Positions 11,301 to 20,854 of a DNA stretch of 64,000 bases are shown here, one piece after another. The notes below the pieces were generated by a model. The model searched no databases, was not told the origin of the DNA, and saw only the letters and a program-made list of their open reading frames with translations. A program made the position numbers and the translations under genes. Location of the stretch: assembly GCA_015178975.1 (NCBI GenBank), contig WHVD01000186.1, positions 86,717 through 150,716 of the forward strand, given 5' to 3'. Within the stretch, counting starts at the first letter, position 1; each line of letters opens with the position of its first letter. Source of the stretch: Hysterangium stoloniferum. Its lineage: Eukaryota > Basidiomycota > Agaricomycetes > Hysterangiales > Hysterangiaceae.

Positions 11301-13647
11301 AGGTATTTCACAACCTCGATGTGCCCATTCTGTGATGCTACAACCAGCGCTCCGTCGCTGTATGATCCTACATGAGAATATTCAGGTTTAAGGACAAGAA
11401 GGCTAGCCTGAATATCGACACACCTTCGAGATAAAGCCTCGCTCCTTTATCACCAAGGTATTTCACAACCTCGAAGTGCCCCGCCCGTGATGCTGCAACC
11501 AGCGCTCGATCTCCGTTTGATCCTACATGAGAATATCCAGATTTAAGGACAAGAAGGCTAGCCTGAACGTGAACACACCTTCGAGATCGAGACTCGCTCC
11601 TTTATCACCAAGGTATTGAACAATCCTGATGTGCCCCCTCTTTGATGCTGCAACCAGCGCTCGATCTCCGTCTGATCCTACATGAGAATATCCAGATTTA
11701 AGGACAAGAAAGCTAGGCTGAATATGAAGATACCTTTGAGATCGAGACTCGCTCCTTTATCACCAAGGTATTTAACGACCTCGATGTGCCCCGCCCGTGA
11801 TGCTGCAACCAGTGCCCGATCTCCGTCTGATCCTAAATCAAAATATCCAGATTTAAGCACAAGACGGATAGGCTGAATATGAACATCCCTTCGAGATCGA
11901 GACACGCTCCCTCATCGCCCAGGTATTTCACCATTTCAAGGTCTCCCTTCTTTGAGCATACAAGCAGTGCTGAGCTAAGATATGCTCCTGTGTAATTCCA
12001 GTTAATGTTGAGTCACTCTTAGAAGCACTGCATACCTTGATCCCTGCCAGGTTCATTTCGTCTAACCAATACCTTTACCATTTCACCCTTCCCCTGTTCT
12101 GCCAGAAACTCGAGAGCTGTCGTTTCAAAACCATTTATACCTTCATAAGAATTACTCTTTTTAAAGTCATTGTTCTGGCAATACCTCACTTACGCAGTGC
12201 TATATCGGTAGCATCGGTAGCATTATTGTTCACCAAGAATTCCACGACCTCCAGGTCCCCCTGCTTCACAGCTGCTGCAACTGCAGTCACGCCCCTCTGA
12301 TCTAACCCAGTCTCTCCAGATTGATGAAAACATGGGAAGGAAGAAAGTCATACCTTTTGTATTGACAGGCGCACCTCCCTCAATCAGATTCTTGAACCCC
12401 TTGACTCTGCCGTTGAGTATGGCATCTCGGAACATCTCTTCCAACTTCCGTCCATCTTCTATACGCTCTTGAATCATTCTTTCTCGCCGTCGCCCAAAAT
12501 CTTCCAAAACGTCACGCAGAGGGACAAGGAGGAGTAACATTGCAAGTATTTGCCCAAATGTCCAGGTTAATTCTCCCGGCTCCTGCATTGGTCGGTTCCT
12601 TCGAATAGTGGCCTCTGTATCAATGATAAATATGACATTGATCGCTGCAAGAGATAGCAGGCAAAGAGAAATCGGAAAAATGCGACATATTTTCAGTTTC
12701 ATGCGATTGGGATACTGAAGGGAGAAAAAGGAAACAAGAATGGAGAAACTGGTGTTGGTAGGTGGGGCTGAGTCGTATTTGCGATTGAATCTAATGTAGA
12801 AAAGAAGCACGAGACTAATTGGAATGATAATGTTGAGTATTGGAACGAGAACGAGAGTGTAAATGCAGATGGAGAAGCTGCGTAGGCCGTTTGATGTAAG
12901 TGGAACCGCGTGACCTAGAACGACAATGGCTGGAGATGTTAAACAGGGAGTATTCGGAGCCACGCCAAAAGCAGTAGGATCACTCCAGAGCCAGATCCCG
13001 ACCCCGGCCATAAGTGACAGGTGGATGATGCCAAGAAAGATCACGAATTTATCGGGAAGCGCTTGCTGCGTCTTGTCATTGCCATCGCTGTTTTGAGGTG
13101 TCAATCCCTTTTGAAGAGATAGGAACTTGTGAATCCGTCCCGTCCAACTTTGCGATTCCTCCTCGAGGAGTGGATGGTGCCCTTCGACATCGGCGGAATG
13201 CATAACCCTACTACGACTCCCTTTGAACACTCGGAGAAAATCACAAAATACGCCGCACCAGAATCGCCCTCTCAAGGCGCGTTCGGGGGAGAGATTGGTT
13301 CTGTGGTGAATATAGAGCAAAAGGTAGATGAATAGATTGGTGTTGTTCATCCAACTCAAGTTGAGGATGATAGCGGCGTGGAAAGAGGTGATCCGTTGAG
13401 TCACAGCCTCGAAGATTGCTGAGACTAGGATGGCGAGAGCGGTGATGAGAATTGTCGACGCCTGGATTTCGACGGAAAAAAGTTCATCGATTGTGACTTC
13501 ACCGTCGGAGATGGCGTAGAAGGCAGGTAGAAAGCTCATGAGATTCTGAGCGTAGATGGCGATCCGTACTCCTATACCGGAGACGTCTGGATTTGCTGGA
13601 AGGCAGATTTGGGACCCGTTAGACGACATGAACACTGGGTATGGCAA
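8301..13647 (-). CDS. Seven-segment membrane protein with long C-terminal ankyrin array
   Basis: Exon 1 (13647-12354) encodes 431 residues with seven hydrophobic segments at about 25-45, 62-82, 90-113, 200-221, 257-285, 322-343 and 362-378, then a charged 'RRRERMIQERIEDGRK' linker and the start of an ankyrin repeat. Exons 12301-12194, 12140-12036 and 11987-11889 carry diverged ankyrin repeats. Next come 22 exons of exactly 99 nt, one ankyrin repeat each ('GDRALVAAS..GHIEVV', 'YLGDKGASLDL'), and a last exon ending at a TAG at 8301-8303 after a 4-nt deletion that gives a new short tail. The full model is about 1300 residues. The N-terminal family ('GIGVRIAIY', 'ILITALAILVSAI') is known from many agaricomycetes, function unknown. 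Caveat: the donor at 11887-11888 reads GG instead of GT; if unspliced, the protein stops at the TAG in that intron. Confidence 0.75.
8337..11987 (-). repeat. Tandem 155-bp exon-intron modules encoding ankyrin repeats
   Basis: Acceptor sites recur at 155-bp spacing (152 where the intron is 53 nt): introns start, on the plus strand, at 8432, 8587, 8742, 8897, 9052, 9207, 9359, 9514, 9669, 9824, 9976, 10131, 10286, 10441, 10596, 10751, 10906, 11061, 11213, 11368, 11523, 11678 and 11833. Each module is a 99-nt exon plus a 53-56 nt intron. On the coding strand, introns begin GTGTGTTC (GTATCTTC once, GGATGTTC once) and end ATGTAG, ATGCAG or TTTAG. Every intron splits a glycine codon after its first base, so all exons are symmetric phase 1-1. 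Introns are as similar to one another as exons, which indicates recent duplication or conversion of the whole module. Confidence 0.9.
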
Positions 13648-13756
13648 GCTGGAGTGATCAGCCTCAATTTTGAACTACCAATGTTGGTGTGGTCGACGAG
13701 TGGGTACGTTCACCAAAGCTTCTTTGCCATCTATTATCCCCTAGTCTCTAGTCTCC

Positions 13757-13880
13757 ATATATATACCAGTCTGGTATTCTCCCCTGAGGTTAGCGGTTTA
13801 CATTTTCGTAGAAGACCTCGACATTTTCATAGAAGACTCCAAGAATTTCGTAGAAGACTGCAGTTTTTGTAGAAAACTCT
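13757..13880 (-). promoter_or_regulatory. Promoter of the ankyrin gene (TATA plus repeated motif)
   Basis: On the gene strand, an ATATATATA tract (13757-13765) lies about 110 bp upstream of the ATG at 13647. Just upstream is the 18-bp block shared with 170-187, and between about 13800 and 13880 there are three to four tandem copies of a roughly 24-bp motif built on TCTTCTAYGAAA. These repeats are candidate activator sites; no binding factor can be named. Confidence 0.45.
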
Positions 13881-15297
13881 ACCAGTTTCCATTCAAAAGT
13901 CATTTAGCCGGACGAGGCTTGCAGTTTAGCGGGGCGCAATGTCAGGCAGTTTAGGCGCCAGTCATACAAAGTGTCTTTTTTGCCACAAATTATCATTCAT
14001 CCACAAAAAAACGCTTTGGAGTCCACCTATGTACCTTCCATTTGTAACCTAATTAGCTTGCCGCATAGCTCCTTGAACTCCGACCTAACTAGAATGCATA
14101 AGTTATTGAGCCGCACCCTGCTGGATGATCTTGCACTTCCCAGCAACTAGACTAGCCAGACTCTTCACTTGCAGTGCTCCATGTGTGATCCCAAATCTCA
14201 CATATACAACTGTCATAGCCGACATACTGTGTCGCCCTGCCGCCATTTTATTCCTGGGCTTTACTTTCATGGGCAAGAAGTGCAAATTAGGGCTCTCTTC
14301 AACGGTCTCTGTATCTAGTGTTGGTGTGAATTGACAGCTTGTAACTTCTAGGATTAAGACTGTGCACATACATCAGAATGCTCCCAATTTATTCAAGAAT
14401 GTCAGGAAAGGTTGGAATGTGAGTAAATTACACTTTATTACCTATAATAACACAATAACTTTATAATGTATCTATACTAACATGCCTTGGTCCTTTAGCA
14501 ATAACAGTGGCCAATCTCAAGTTGTTTAGAGAAATCTCAGTGATTTTGTATGCTGGTGTATCATATCCCTACAGTTTTCCTGTCAATGTCAAAATTTGAT
14601 GCCCATGCCCTTTGACTGTTTCCCCAAATTTTCACACACCATTGCCCACATTTTGGACCATTTTATCACTATTTCCATGCCAATTCACTTACTGTTGTCA
14701 CCACTGCATTTTTCCACCACTAAAGAACCTTGCTACTGTCAAGGAGAAGGAGAAGAACAATTATAAGTTCATGCTAACAGTGAGATATTGGGCTTGTCAT
14801 GGACAAGGAGAGAGATCACTTTCTGAAGAGTCAAGTTATCCTGAGGTATATCATACTCATGTAATGTTTTTGAGCCCATCTTCCCTGCAGGACTGACAGG
14901 ACTCTACAACTCAGAAGCAGCTACTACATGGTATCCTTCAATTGATATTCACACTTCCAGCCTTCCATACATACTGGCCTCTATTTTTTTCTTCCCTCAC
15001 ACCTGTTCTTGCACAGGGGTGCTCTATTGTGTAATGATTTGAGTGTTGTTATTCCATCCCAGCTTTGGCAAGGAGGTGTTGTATGGGTGGGTGTGATGTA
15101 TCCAGTCTATTTTCACAAATTTTCCCTTAATTTTCCAGAGTTTATTTGCTATTTTATTGATTTTATTGATTTTATTTATTATTTAGACATTTAGGCTAAT
15201 TCCTTTTGACTTGGCATACTTAAGGCTTTGAATGATGTCACATTACATAATCAAAGCCTAGAGTGGTTGAAATATATTCTTAACAAGGCTGTGACCT
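13881..15297. other. AT-rich intergenic stretch without recognised gene
   Basis: Open frames at 14103-14369 (minus) and 14612-14896 (plus) are short and unrecognised. The part next to 15300 has TTTATTGATT direct repeats (about 15155-15180). The region lies between the ankyrin gene promoter and the Helitron 3' end. Confidence 0.35.
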
Positions 15298-15316
15298 GTG
15301 GGAGGCAAGCCCCCAC
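15298..15316 (-). other. Helitron 3' terminal hairpin
   Basis: A 19-bp near-palindrome (minus strand GTGGGGGCTTGCCTCCCAC) forms a 7-bp stem with a 5-nt loop. It lies about 230 bp beyond the helicase stop codon, where a Helitron 3' end is expected. An equivalent hairpin with the same GGCTTTGCCTCCC core stands at 45206-45230 near a second helicase C-terminal fragment. The exact terminal CTRR-type base could not be fixed. Confidence 0.5.
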
Positions 15317-15542
15317 CATGCTACCACCTCATAACTTTACTCAGTCACTTTGCAACCTGGTGGATCAATAATAATGTCTTTAAACATACATCAACAGTCA
15401 GATCTTATTCTGGTTCAGAAACTTATTTTAAAGTGATTAAAGTTTACATTATTCAGAATTACATATATACATTATATAGATTTGTAAATTCACTGAACCT
15501 AAAAAACATAAGTTAGTCTCCTTTTGGAACCTTGCTAAATAC

Positions 15543-16270
15543 TTATGGATTAATAATAAGATCCTTAAATACTACATTTGCAGTCATATCAGTGTCATGG
15601 AGTTGGATTTTCACACTTCCCCAATTTGTCCCTCTTGAAACACCAACATAAAACTTTCCATGTGAGAACACAGGACTATGTAGATCCAATCCAACTAATT
15701 TTAAAGATTGACCATGTGACTTATTTATAGTCATGGAAACTGCTAGCCTGACTGGAAACTGCCAATGATACAGTTCAAATAGCATTTGTTTTGTAGTTGG
15801 AATAATTGTTATTTGAGGAATGAATGCTAGCTCTCCTGCTGAAGGTCCTGTAATGATCTTTACTTGAAGTACTCTGTGAGTCATTTGTATTAACTGCAGT
15901 CTTGTTCCATTACAGAGTCCTTGTCCTGGATCCAAGTTTCGGAGAAGCATCAATGGTACTCCAGGTTTCAAATGCAATTTACTTGGTAACAATCCTCCAA
16001 AGTTGATTGAGTTTCAGTACTCAGGAGGATATATGTAATGTCTCATTGGCTCCATCTTTGACATTGTCTGCACTGTGGTAGGTCTGCCCAATCTTTGGAG
16101 AATTTTCAAAGAGCCTATAATTGATATGACCTACATCTGTATTTTGAGGACAGAGAATGGCCTACTCTAAAAAAAACTCATCAGTAAGAACCTCAGGATC
16201 ATGTATATTTGGATAAATAGTTGAGACTAAATTATCCACTATTGGTCCACATAGCATGTGTTCAGGGACT
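15543..16270 (-). pseudogene. Helitron PIF1-like helicase, C-terminal part
   Basis: The open part (15992-15543, 149 residues) has the family's late motifs: 'GVPLMLLRNLDPGQGLCNGT', then 'QFPVRLAVSMTINKSHGQS' with the helicase motif VI-like region, and 'GKFYVGVSRGTNWGSVKI'. Upstream on the same strand, 16270-15993 still reads as helicase in broken frames ('IVDNLVSTIYPNIHDPEVL', 'AILCPQNTDVGHINY', 'YHSADNV') with at least two stops. Such helicases unwind DNA during rolling-circle transposition. This copy is dead. Confidence 0.8.
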
Positions 16271-17203
16271 GTTAAGTACTGTGTCAGGAACTTATTCCAG
16301 AACTATCAGAAAGTGACCAGGAACTCAGAAACTTCCTAATAGAGTCAGGATGTCAGCTTCAGCTAATGTGCTGTGCCTCTATGCAAACACTCAGAAGTCC
16401 TTAATTTCAGAGACAGGGTTTTATGCTGGAGGATATGGATATTCAGAGTTCCAAAGAGTTCTGAATATTGAGCATGCAGAGAGAAGGAAGGAATAAGAAA
16501 CTAAGTTGATATCAGATCTAACGTAAAGTACAAATTTGTGGAAACTAATATAAGTTCTCTCATTATTGTACTACAAACTAAGATCACAATAAGACAGAAT
16601 TGGTAGTATTCTGATATGGGAATACAATAAGCAAATGAGTGAATACTTGTCAATCAACAAGTTACCAAATGTGGAAGAAGGATGAGATCCAGAAGTACAG
16701 GAACTATAAATGTTCCATAGTCAGAAATTGGGATCTGATATTGAGACAGGAAGTCAGATCAGAGACTTGGGGTGGAGGTCAGATGCTTCAGATAATATTG
16801 GATATTGAAGTATCCAGGAATGGGTCATAACAGGGACTTCAAACATACTGTATAATTGAAAGGCATGTCCTTTCCATGTCCAATATCCAAATGCCACTGA
16901 GAACCAACAGCACTCTCTTGATCAGTAGGATCAAAGAATCTTGACATTGTGCCAAAGGTGAGACTGTGTGAGCCTGGTGCTCCAGTCTTATGCATTTTCC
17001 TTTTGTTTCACTCTTTTTATTCCACCCTTTTGTTCTATTAGCATATGATCACAGCATATCTAGCCTAGGTAGTTTCCCTTCTCTTACCTTACTGTATGCT
17101 GCCTGCCATGTAGACTGTTTGCCAGTTCATCAAGCAATACACCATGGTCCTATCAACTGTGTGATCTGGACCCAGTGAGCCTATTTGACGACAGGCTTCC
17201 AGA
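16271..17203. repeat. Repeats V and VI inserted in the Helitron helicase
   Basis: The helicase reading ends at about 17204 and resumes at about 16270. The DNA between contains repeat V copy 2 (about 16345-16680, matching 2975-3350) and repeat VI copy 2 (about 16960-17215, matching 6590-6765). No coding sequence of its own is recognisable. About 120 residues of the helicase central region are missing across this gap, so a deletion may accompany the insertion. Confidence 0.5.
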
Positions 17204-17701
17204 CTACGAGATACATGCACAAATAATATCTTCTTTTGAACCTTTAGGAATGACAGGCAATGTATGTTGAAAGTCACTACCCCATGCTACTGTAATGCCT
17301 CCAAAAGGAATATCCTTGTTAAGGATATCTCTAAGGCTCCAATCTACTGCTTCACAGGCAAAGTGATTCTGCATTGGAACCTCATCCCAAATAATAAGGC
17401 TGACCTCTTCCATTATATTGGCCTTATCTGAGCCTTTCTTCATTGTACAGATGGTTTCTCATCAATCTCAAGGGGAATTTGAAACATACTGTGAGATATC
17501 TGCTCACCACTCAGAATAAGTGAAGTGATGCCAGAGGAGGGAACACAGAGTACAATGAGTCCTTTGCCTCTGCAGGCATGTGCCAAAGTATTCCAAACAA
17601 ATGATTTTCCAGTACCCAGGTCCATTCAAAAAGAAAAGCTTTCATCTACTCCAGTTTCATGCCTTGTAATGACAACATCCATAATTTGATTGTATGCAAC
17701 C
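17204..17701 (-). pseudogene. Helitron PIF1-like helicase, Walker A/B part
   Basis: The minus strand reads 'TGKSFVWNTLAHACRGKGL' (Walker A remnant) and later 'SLIIWDEVPMQNHFACEAVD' (Walker B, DE box) and 'PFGGITVAWGSDFQHTLPVI', all PIF1/Helitron helicase hallmarks. Against the fragment at 54530-54760, which keeps 'NGPGGTGKS', a small deletion removes a Walker A glycine and shifts the frame near 17620. The upstream part of the same gene is at 33925-34443; the CAACC target duplication marks where they were separated. Confidence 0.8.
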
Positions 17702-18423
17702 TGTTACAATCATGTCACAACTGTGTCGCAACCCAACGGTCCCCAAGGATATTACTGTCTACTGATGTTCTTATTTATTGATCAAGTCATCATATCAGAA
17801 ACCGTCGGTCACCCAACGCTGATGTATACCTTCACGGTGATAAAACCCCATTTACACCCCTGTCAAGTTATACTCGTACTCTCTGGTTATGCTTTGATAC
17901 ATCCCCTTTTATGATGATGATCTGTTCTACTCTATGTTTCACATATGCCCATATATACTTGTAACCCTTGGACTATTTCCTTTTCTTGTAATCCCGCTCA
18001 CAGCTAATCATGGCTTCCAATAATATCATAACCTACTGGTTCCTAGTCAAGTTTATTTGTCAATAGTATTTTCCGCTCTTCCCTTAGTTAGTAGTCTCTA
18101 GACGCTGATAACTCATATATAGACCCACTGTAACGTAGCTACTAGGCAATCAGAATATCAACTCAGAACACCCACATACATCTCTCATAAGTCTCACTCT
18201 AAGTATCCCACTCCCCACCTCTGCATGCACTCGCCTACCCTCGGTCTCTGACTCCTCGGCCTGACACTTGACTTATCCTTCAGTTTCCGATCAGTAACTC
18301 ACCGTGAGGAATTCAATAGGACTAGTTTTTGCCTGCCCAAAATTTAAGGACACCTGACAGTAACTTGTGAGGGCACAGCACATAAACTGAAGCCAAATCC
18401 TTCCAATCAGTCCCCATTGGCCT
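17702..18423 (+). mobile_element. LTR A (family II), left part; solo LTR with TSD CAACC
   Basis: It begins TGTTACAATC at 17702 and matches the LTRs at 44412-45158 and 45326-46084 (which lie on the opposite strand). Its remaining 31 bp, ending CTTAACA, are at 33894-33924, so the whole is about 753 bp, the family length. The target duplication CAACC occurs at 17697-17701 and 33925-33929. The LTR itself is split by an insertion that duplicated GGCCT (18419-18423 and 33889-33893). Inverted TGTTA/TAACA ends are those of an LTR. Confidence 0.85.
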
Positions 18424-19062
18424 TGTGAAGAGTGGTGGATTCTGACCGCTCAATATACGAAGAATAGTGTTTATTCAACTACTATTAGAGAGTATTGACC
18501 GTCAGTACAATACTATAGATTACTAGACTGTTAGTACTAGTATAAGAACACACTGTACGCCTCAAGAGCAACTGTATAGTTGCTCGTGACGGCTTAGAAC
18601 AGTAAGATAATGAGTTGACCTTTTACAGTACAACTAGTAGCTAGAATAAGTAAGACACTCAGCTAAAGACTGAGTATCTAGGATAGAGTAATAGTAGCGC
18701 GAGTCGACTACAGTATCGACGAGCGCAAAGTCTTGAAAGCGGAACTCGACCTTAGCGGTTCGAGTCCAAAAGGCTATTAGTAGACTAGAGAATGCTACCC
18801 TTATGGTAGCTGAGATACTATCCTTGACACCTCTCGCTATTCGACGTCTGAGTCGTTACGAGGTGGTGTCTGCTGGGTAAAAGTTGTCTGTCATTTGGCG
18901 CCGAGGGCGCCCATACGTATACACAAAGCTTCGAACTACAAATCAAGGTGTGCTCGAAATATAGAAAGAATATAAAGAAAGAGAATAAAAGGTAAATAAT
19001 AAAGTACTATAATCCGGTTATTATTCCTTAGTCCAGGTATGCATATATGCATACCCTTTACA
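18424..19062 (+). mobile_element. LTR D, solo LTR inside LTR A (TSD GGCCT)
   Basis: This 639-bp unit starts TGTGAAGAG and ends CCCTTTACA, with 5-bp duplications GGCCT on each side once the later Gypsy array is set aside. It has no coding capacity and no other copy in the window. It contains GGTTCGAGTCC (near 18757), a match to the RNA polymerase III B-box consensus, in a tRNA-like setting. It may be an LTR of a family otherwise absent here; orientation is not established. Confidence 0.65.
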
Positions 19063-19064
19063 GG

Positions 19065-20387
19065 TGTAATGTATTCAGGGGATTCTCTTAGATAGCTCAA
19101 TATATGCTATAGTGTCACAGAGCTTCAACAATAAAACAAGCAAAGGTCCAGTAATTTAAATACTGATAGATTAATGAGCTGCGCTATGAAGCTTAAACAA
19201 CTCAAATCAATGCTTATTTTGATTATTGAAAGGTTCAATAGAACTGTGTATGACTCTTTTAGCAAATACAAGAACTATTCCTTGAGAATAGGGGCTGGAA
19301 GCTGAATATATGCGCAGTAACTTGGCAGAGACTTGATATAAGAGCTTCGGATTCTTGTATGCTTATTTGTAACTATTAATAGTTATTTAACAAGGTGTTA
19401 AATAATTTATTAATAGAGAAAATAAATTGTATTGGATTATCTGAGTGCTTGTACTTGATTAATTCAATAAACTTAGGGCTGGGCCTTGAGTAATCTAGTA
19501 TTGGCAGGGATTTCAGTAAAGATACTTAGATACTTATTAGGTTTATTATCTAATTAATAAGCCTAAAGGGTAGCTGTGAGGCTGGGGAACTTAGATGATT
19601 AGCTAAGTCCAAGAGTTGCTGACAAAGATTCAAGATGCTGCAAGTGTAGGTGCTTGCAGTGAGTGTATCAGACTAAGGCTATTATTGTCCTTAGGATGAT
19701 TAGATAAGCTGGTGCTGTGCTGCAAATATGTGTGTGATAGATTGTTTTATTGGAAACTTGGCCCTCCTTATATACATTTTGATAACTCAATGATTAGCTA
19801 ACTATTTAGTTTATGAGGTCATTAGTGAGATCATAATGACCTCATATTCTACTCATTATTTACCCTTTGTTTAACATGTGATTCCCTTCTCTGAGACAAG
19901 GGTTCTAAGCTTTGGCTTGAACATGAAGGTTCAAGGCCGCGGTCCCGGGGACGGAAGCAAACGATGAGTCGGCGGAACCTAATAATGACTCGGGTAGTCA
20001 CGTTCGTGACTTGTGTGACTCGGGTAGTCACATTCGTGACTTGTGTGACTCGGGTGGTCACATTCGTGACCTTTGTGACATCCCGACACTGGAGGCTTAT
20101 GTAATAAGTCACATGACTCCAAAAATGCGCAAACTAGGCTGCACAAGGTGCCGAAAGGTAATAACTAAGTAAATAAAATATAAATAATTAGTTAAAAATT
20201 ATAATAAATTAACTAAGATATAATAGCATAATATGAGTTCATATATGCTATTATTTATGCGAAGTTAAAAGGAATAAGGCCTATTTTTCACAATAAACAT
20301 AATAAAAATACAATAGAAATTAAAGAAAATATTAAATAATTCAAAGAAAATTAAGAGAATATTATGAGATAATGTTGATACATCACA
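19065..20387 (-). repeat. Gypsy-2 LTR 1
   Basis: On the minus strand it starts TGTGATGTATC and ends ATACATTACA. It contains three tandem copies of a 30-bp unit built on GACTCGGGTAGTCAC (about 19987-20075). As the lowest-coordinate copy in a minus-strand element, it is the outer 3' LTR. Confidence 0.85.
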
Positions 20388-20405
20388 AAATCCCCTCTTC
20401 CTTTT
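20388..20405 (-). other. Polypurine tract of Gypsy-2
   Basis: On the minus strand AAAAGGAAGAGGGGATTT directly precedes the LTR start TGTGATG, the expected place for the plus-strand primer. The same tract precedes LTR 2 (about 27137-27154). Confidence 0.7.
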
Positions 20406-20593
20406 GACTGAGTCATAATACTCAATCGCTTTCTGAGAATTAAATAATACTTTGTTTTTAGATGAAACATAAATAATACTTTTGTTTTGAATGATAAAAG
20501 AATTAAGATGCTAATCTAATCAATTATCATAGTTGGGAGAAATAGGAATAACGTTGACTATTTCTTCCTGTTGATTAATTATTGACGATGAAG

Positions 20594-20779
20594 TCATTGC
20601 TTGATCACTTGGTGGGGAAAAGTTGAAAATACTATCGGTTTTAGAGCTGGATAAAGCATATGAGAAGCTGGAACTTCATTTTGAAAAGGTTTCCCTTCGA
20701 TGATTTTGATAGAGTAGTCCAATTCGGTGACTGGGGAGAGTTCCATATGAAATTTTAAACTTTTTTGATGTGGAAACAT
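20594..20779 (-). other. Small open frame downstream of the Gypsy-2 polyprotein
   Basis: This 61-codon frame, repeated identically at 27343-27528, lies between the polyprotein stop and the polypurine tract. It could be the tail of the deleted pol region or untranslated sequence. No RNase H or integrase motif (such as the HHCC finger or DDE residues) is present in it. Confidence 0.25.
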
Positions 20780-20854
20780 TTTCTTTTACTTGAATATATA
20801 AGAATGAAAGAAATAATGGCGCATATAGGGTGCATATATTGATGTTTTGGTTAT

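Noticed and set aside
13129..13872. Plus-strand frames at 13129-13335 and 13609-13872
   Set aside because: They are antisense to exon 1 and the promoter of the ankyrin gene and show no domain.
14612..14896. 94-residue plus frame as a gene
   Set aside because: No recognisable domain, no splice or promoter support, and AT-rich transposon-like setting; left unassigned.
18424..19062. A functional tRNA gene in LTR D
   Set aside because: The T-stem and acceptor do not pair properly; only B-box and loop-like pieces are present.
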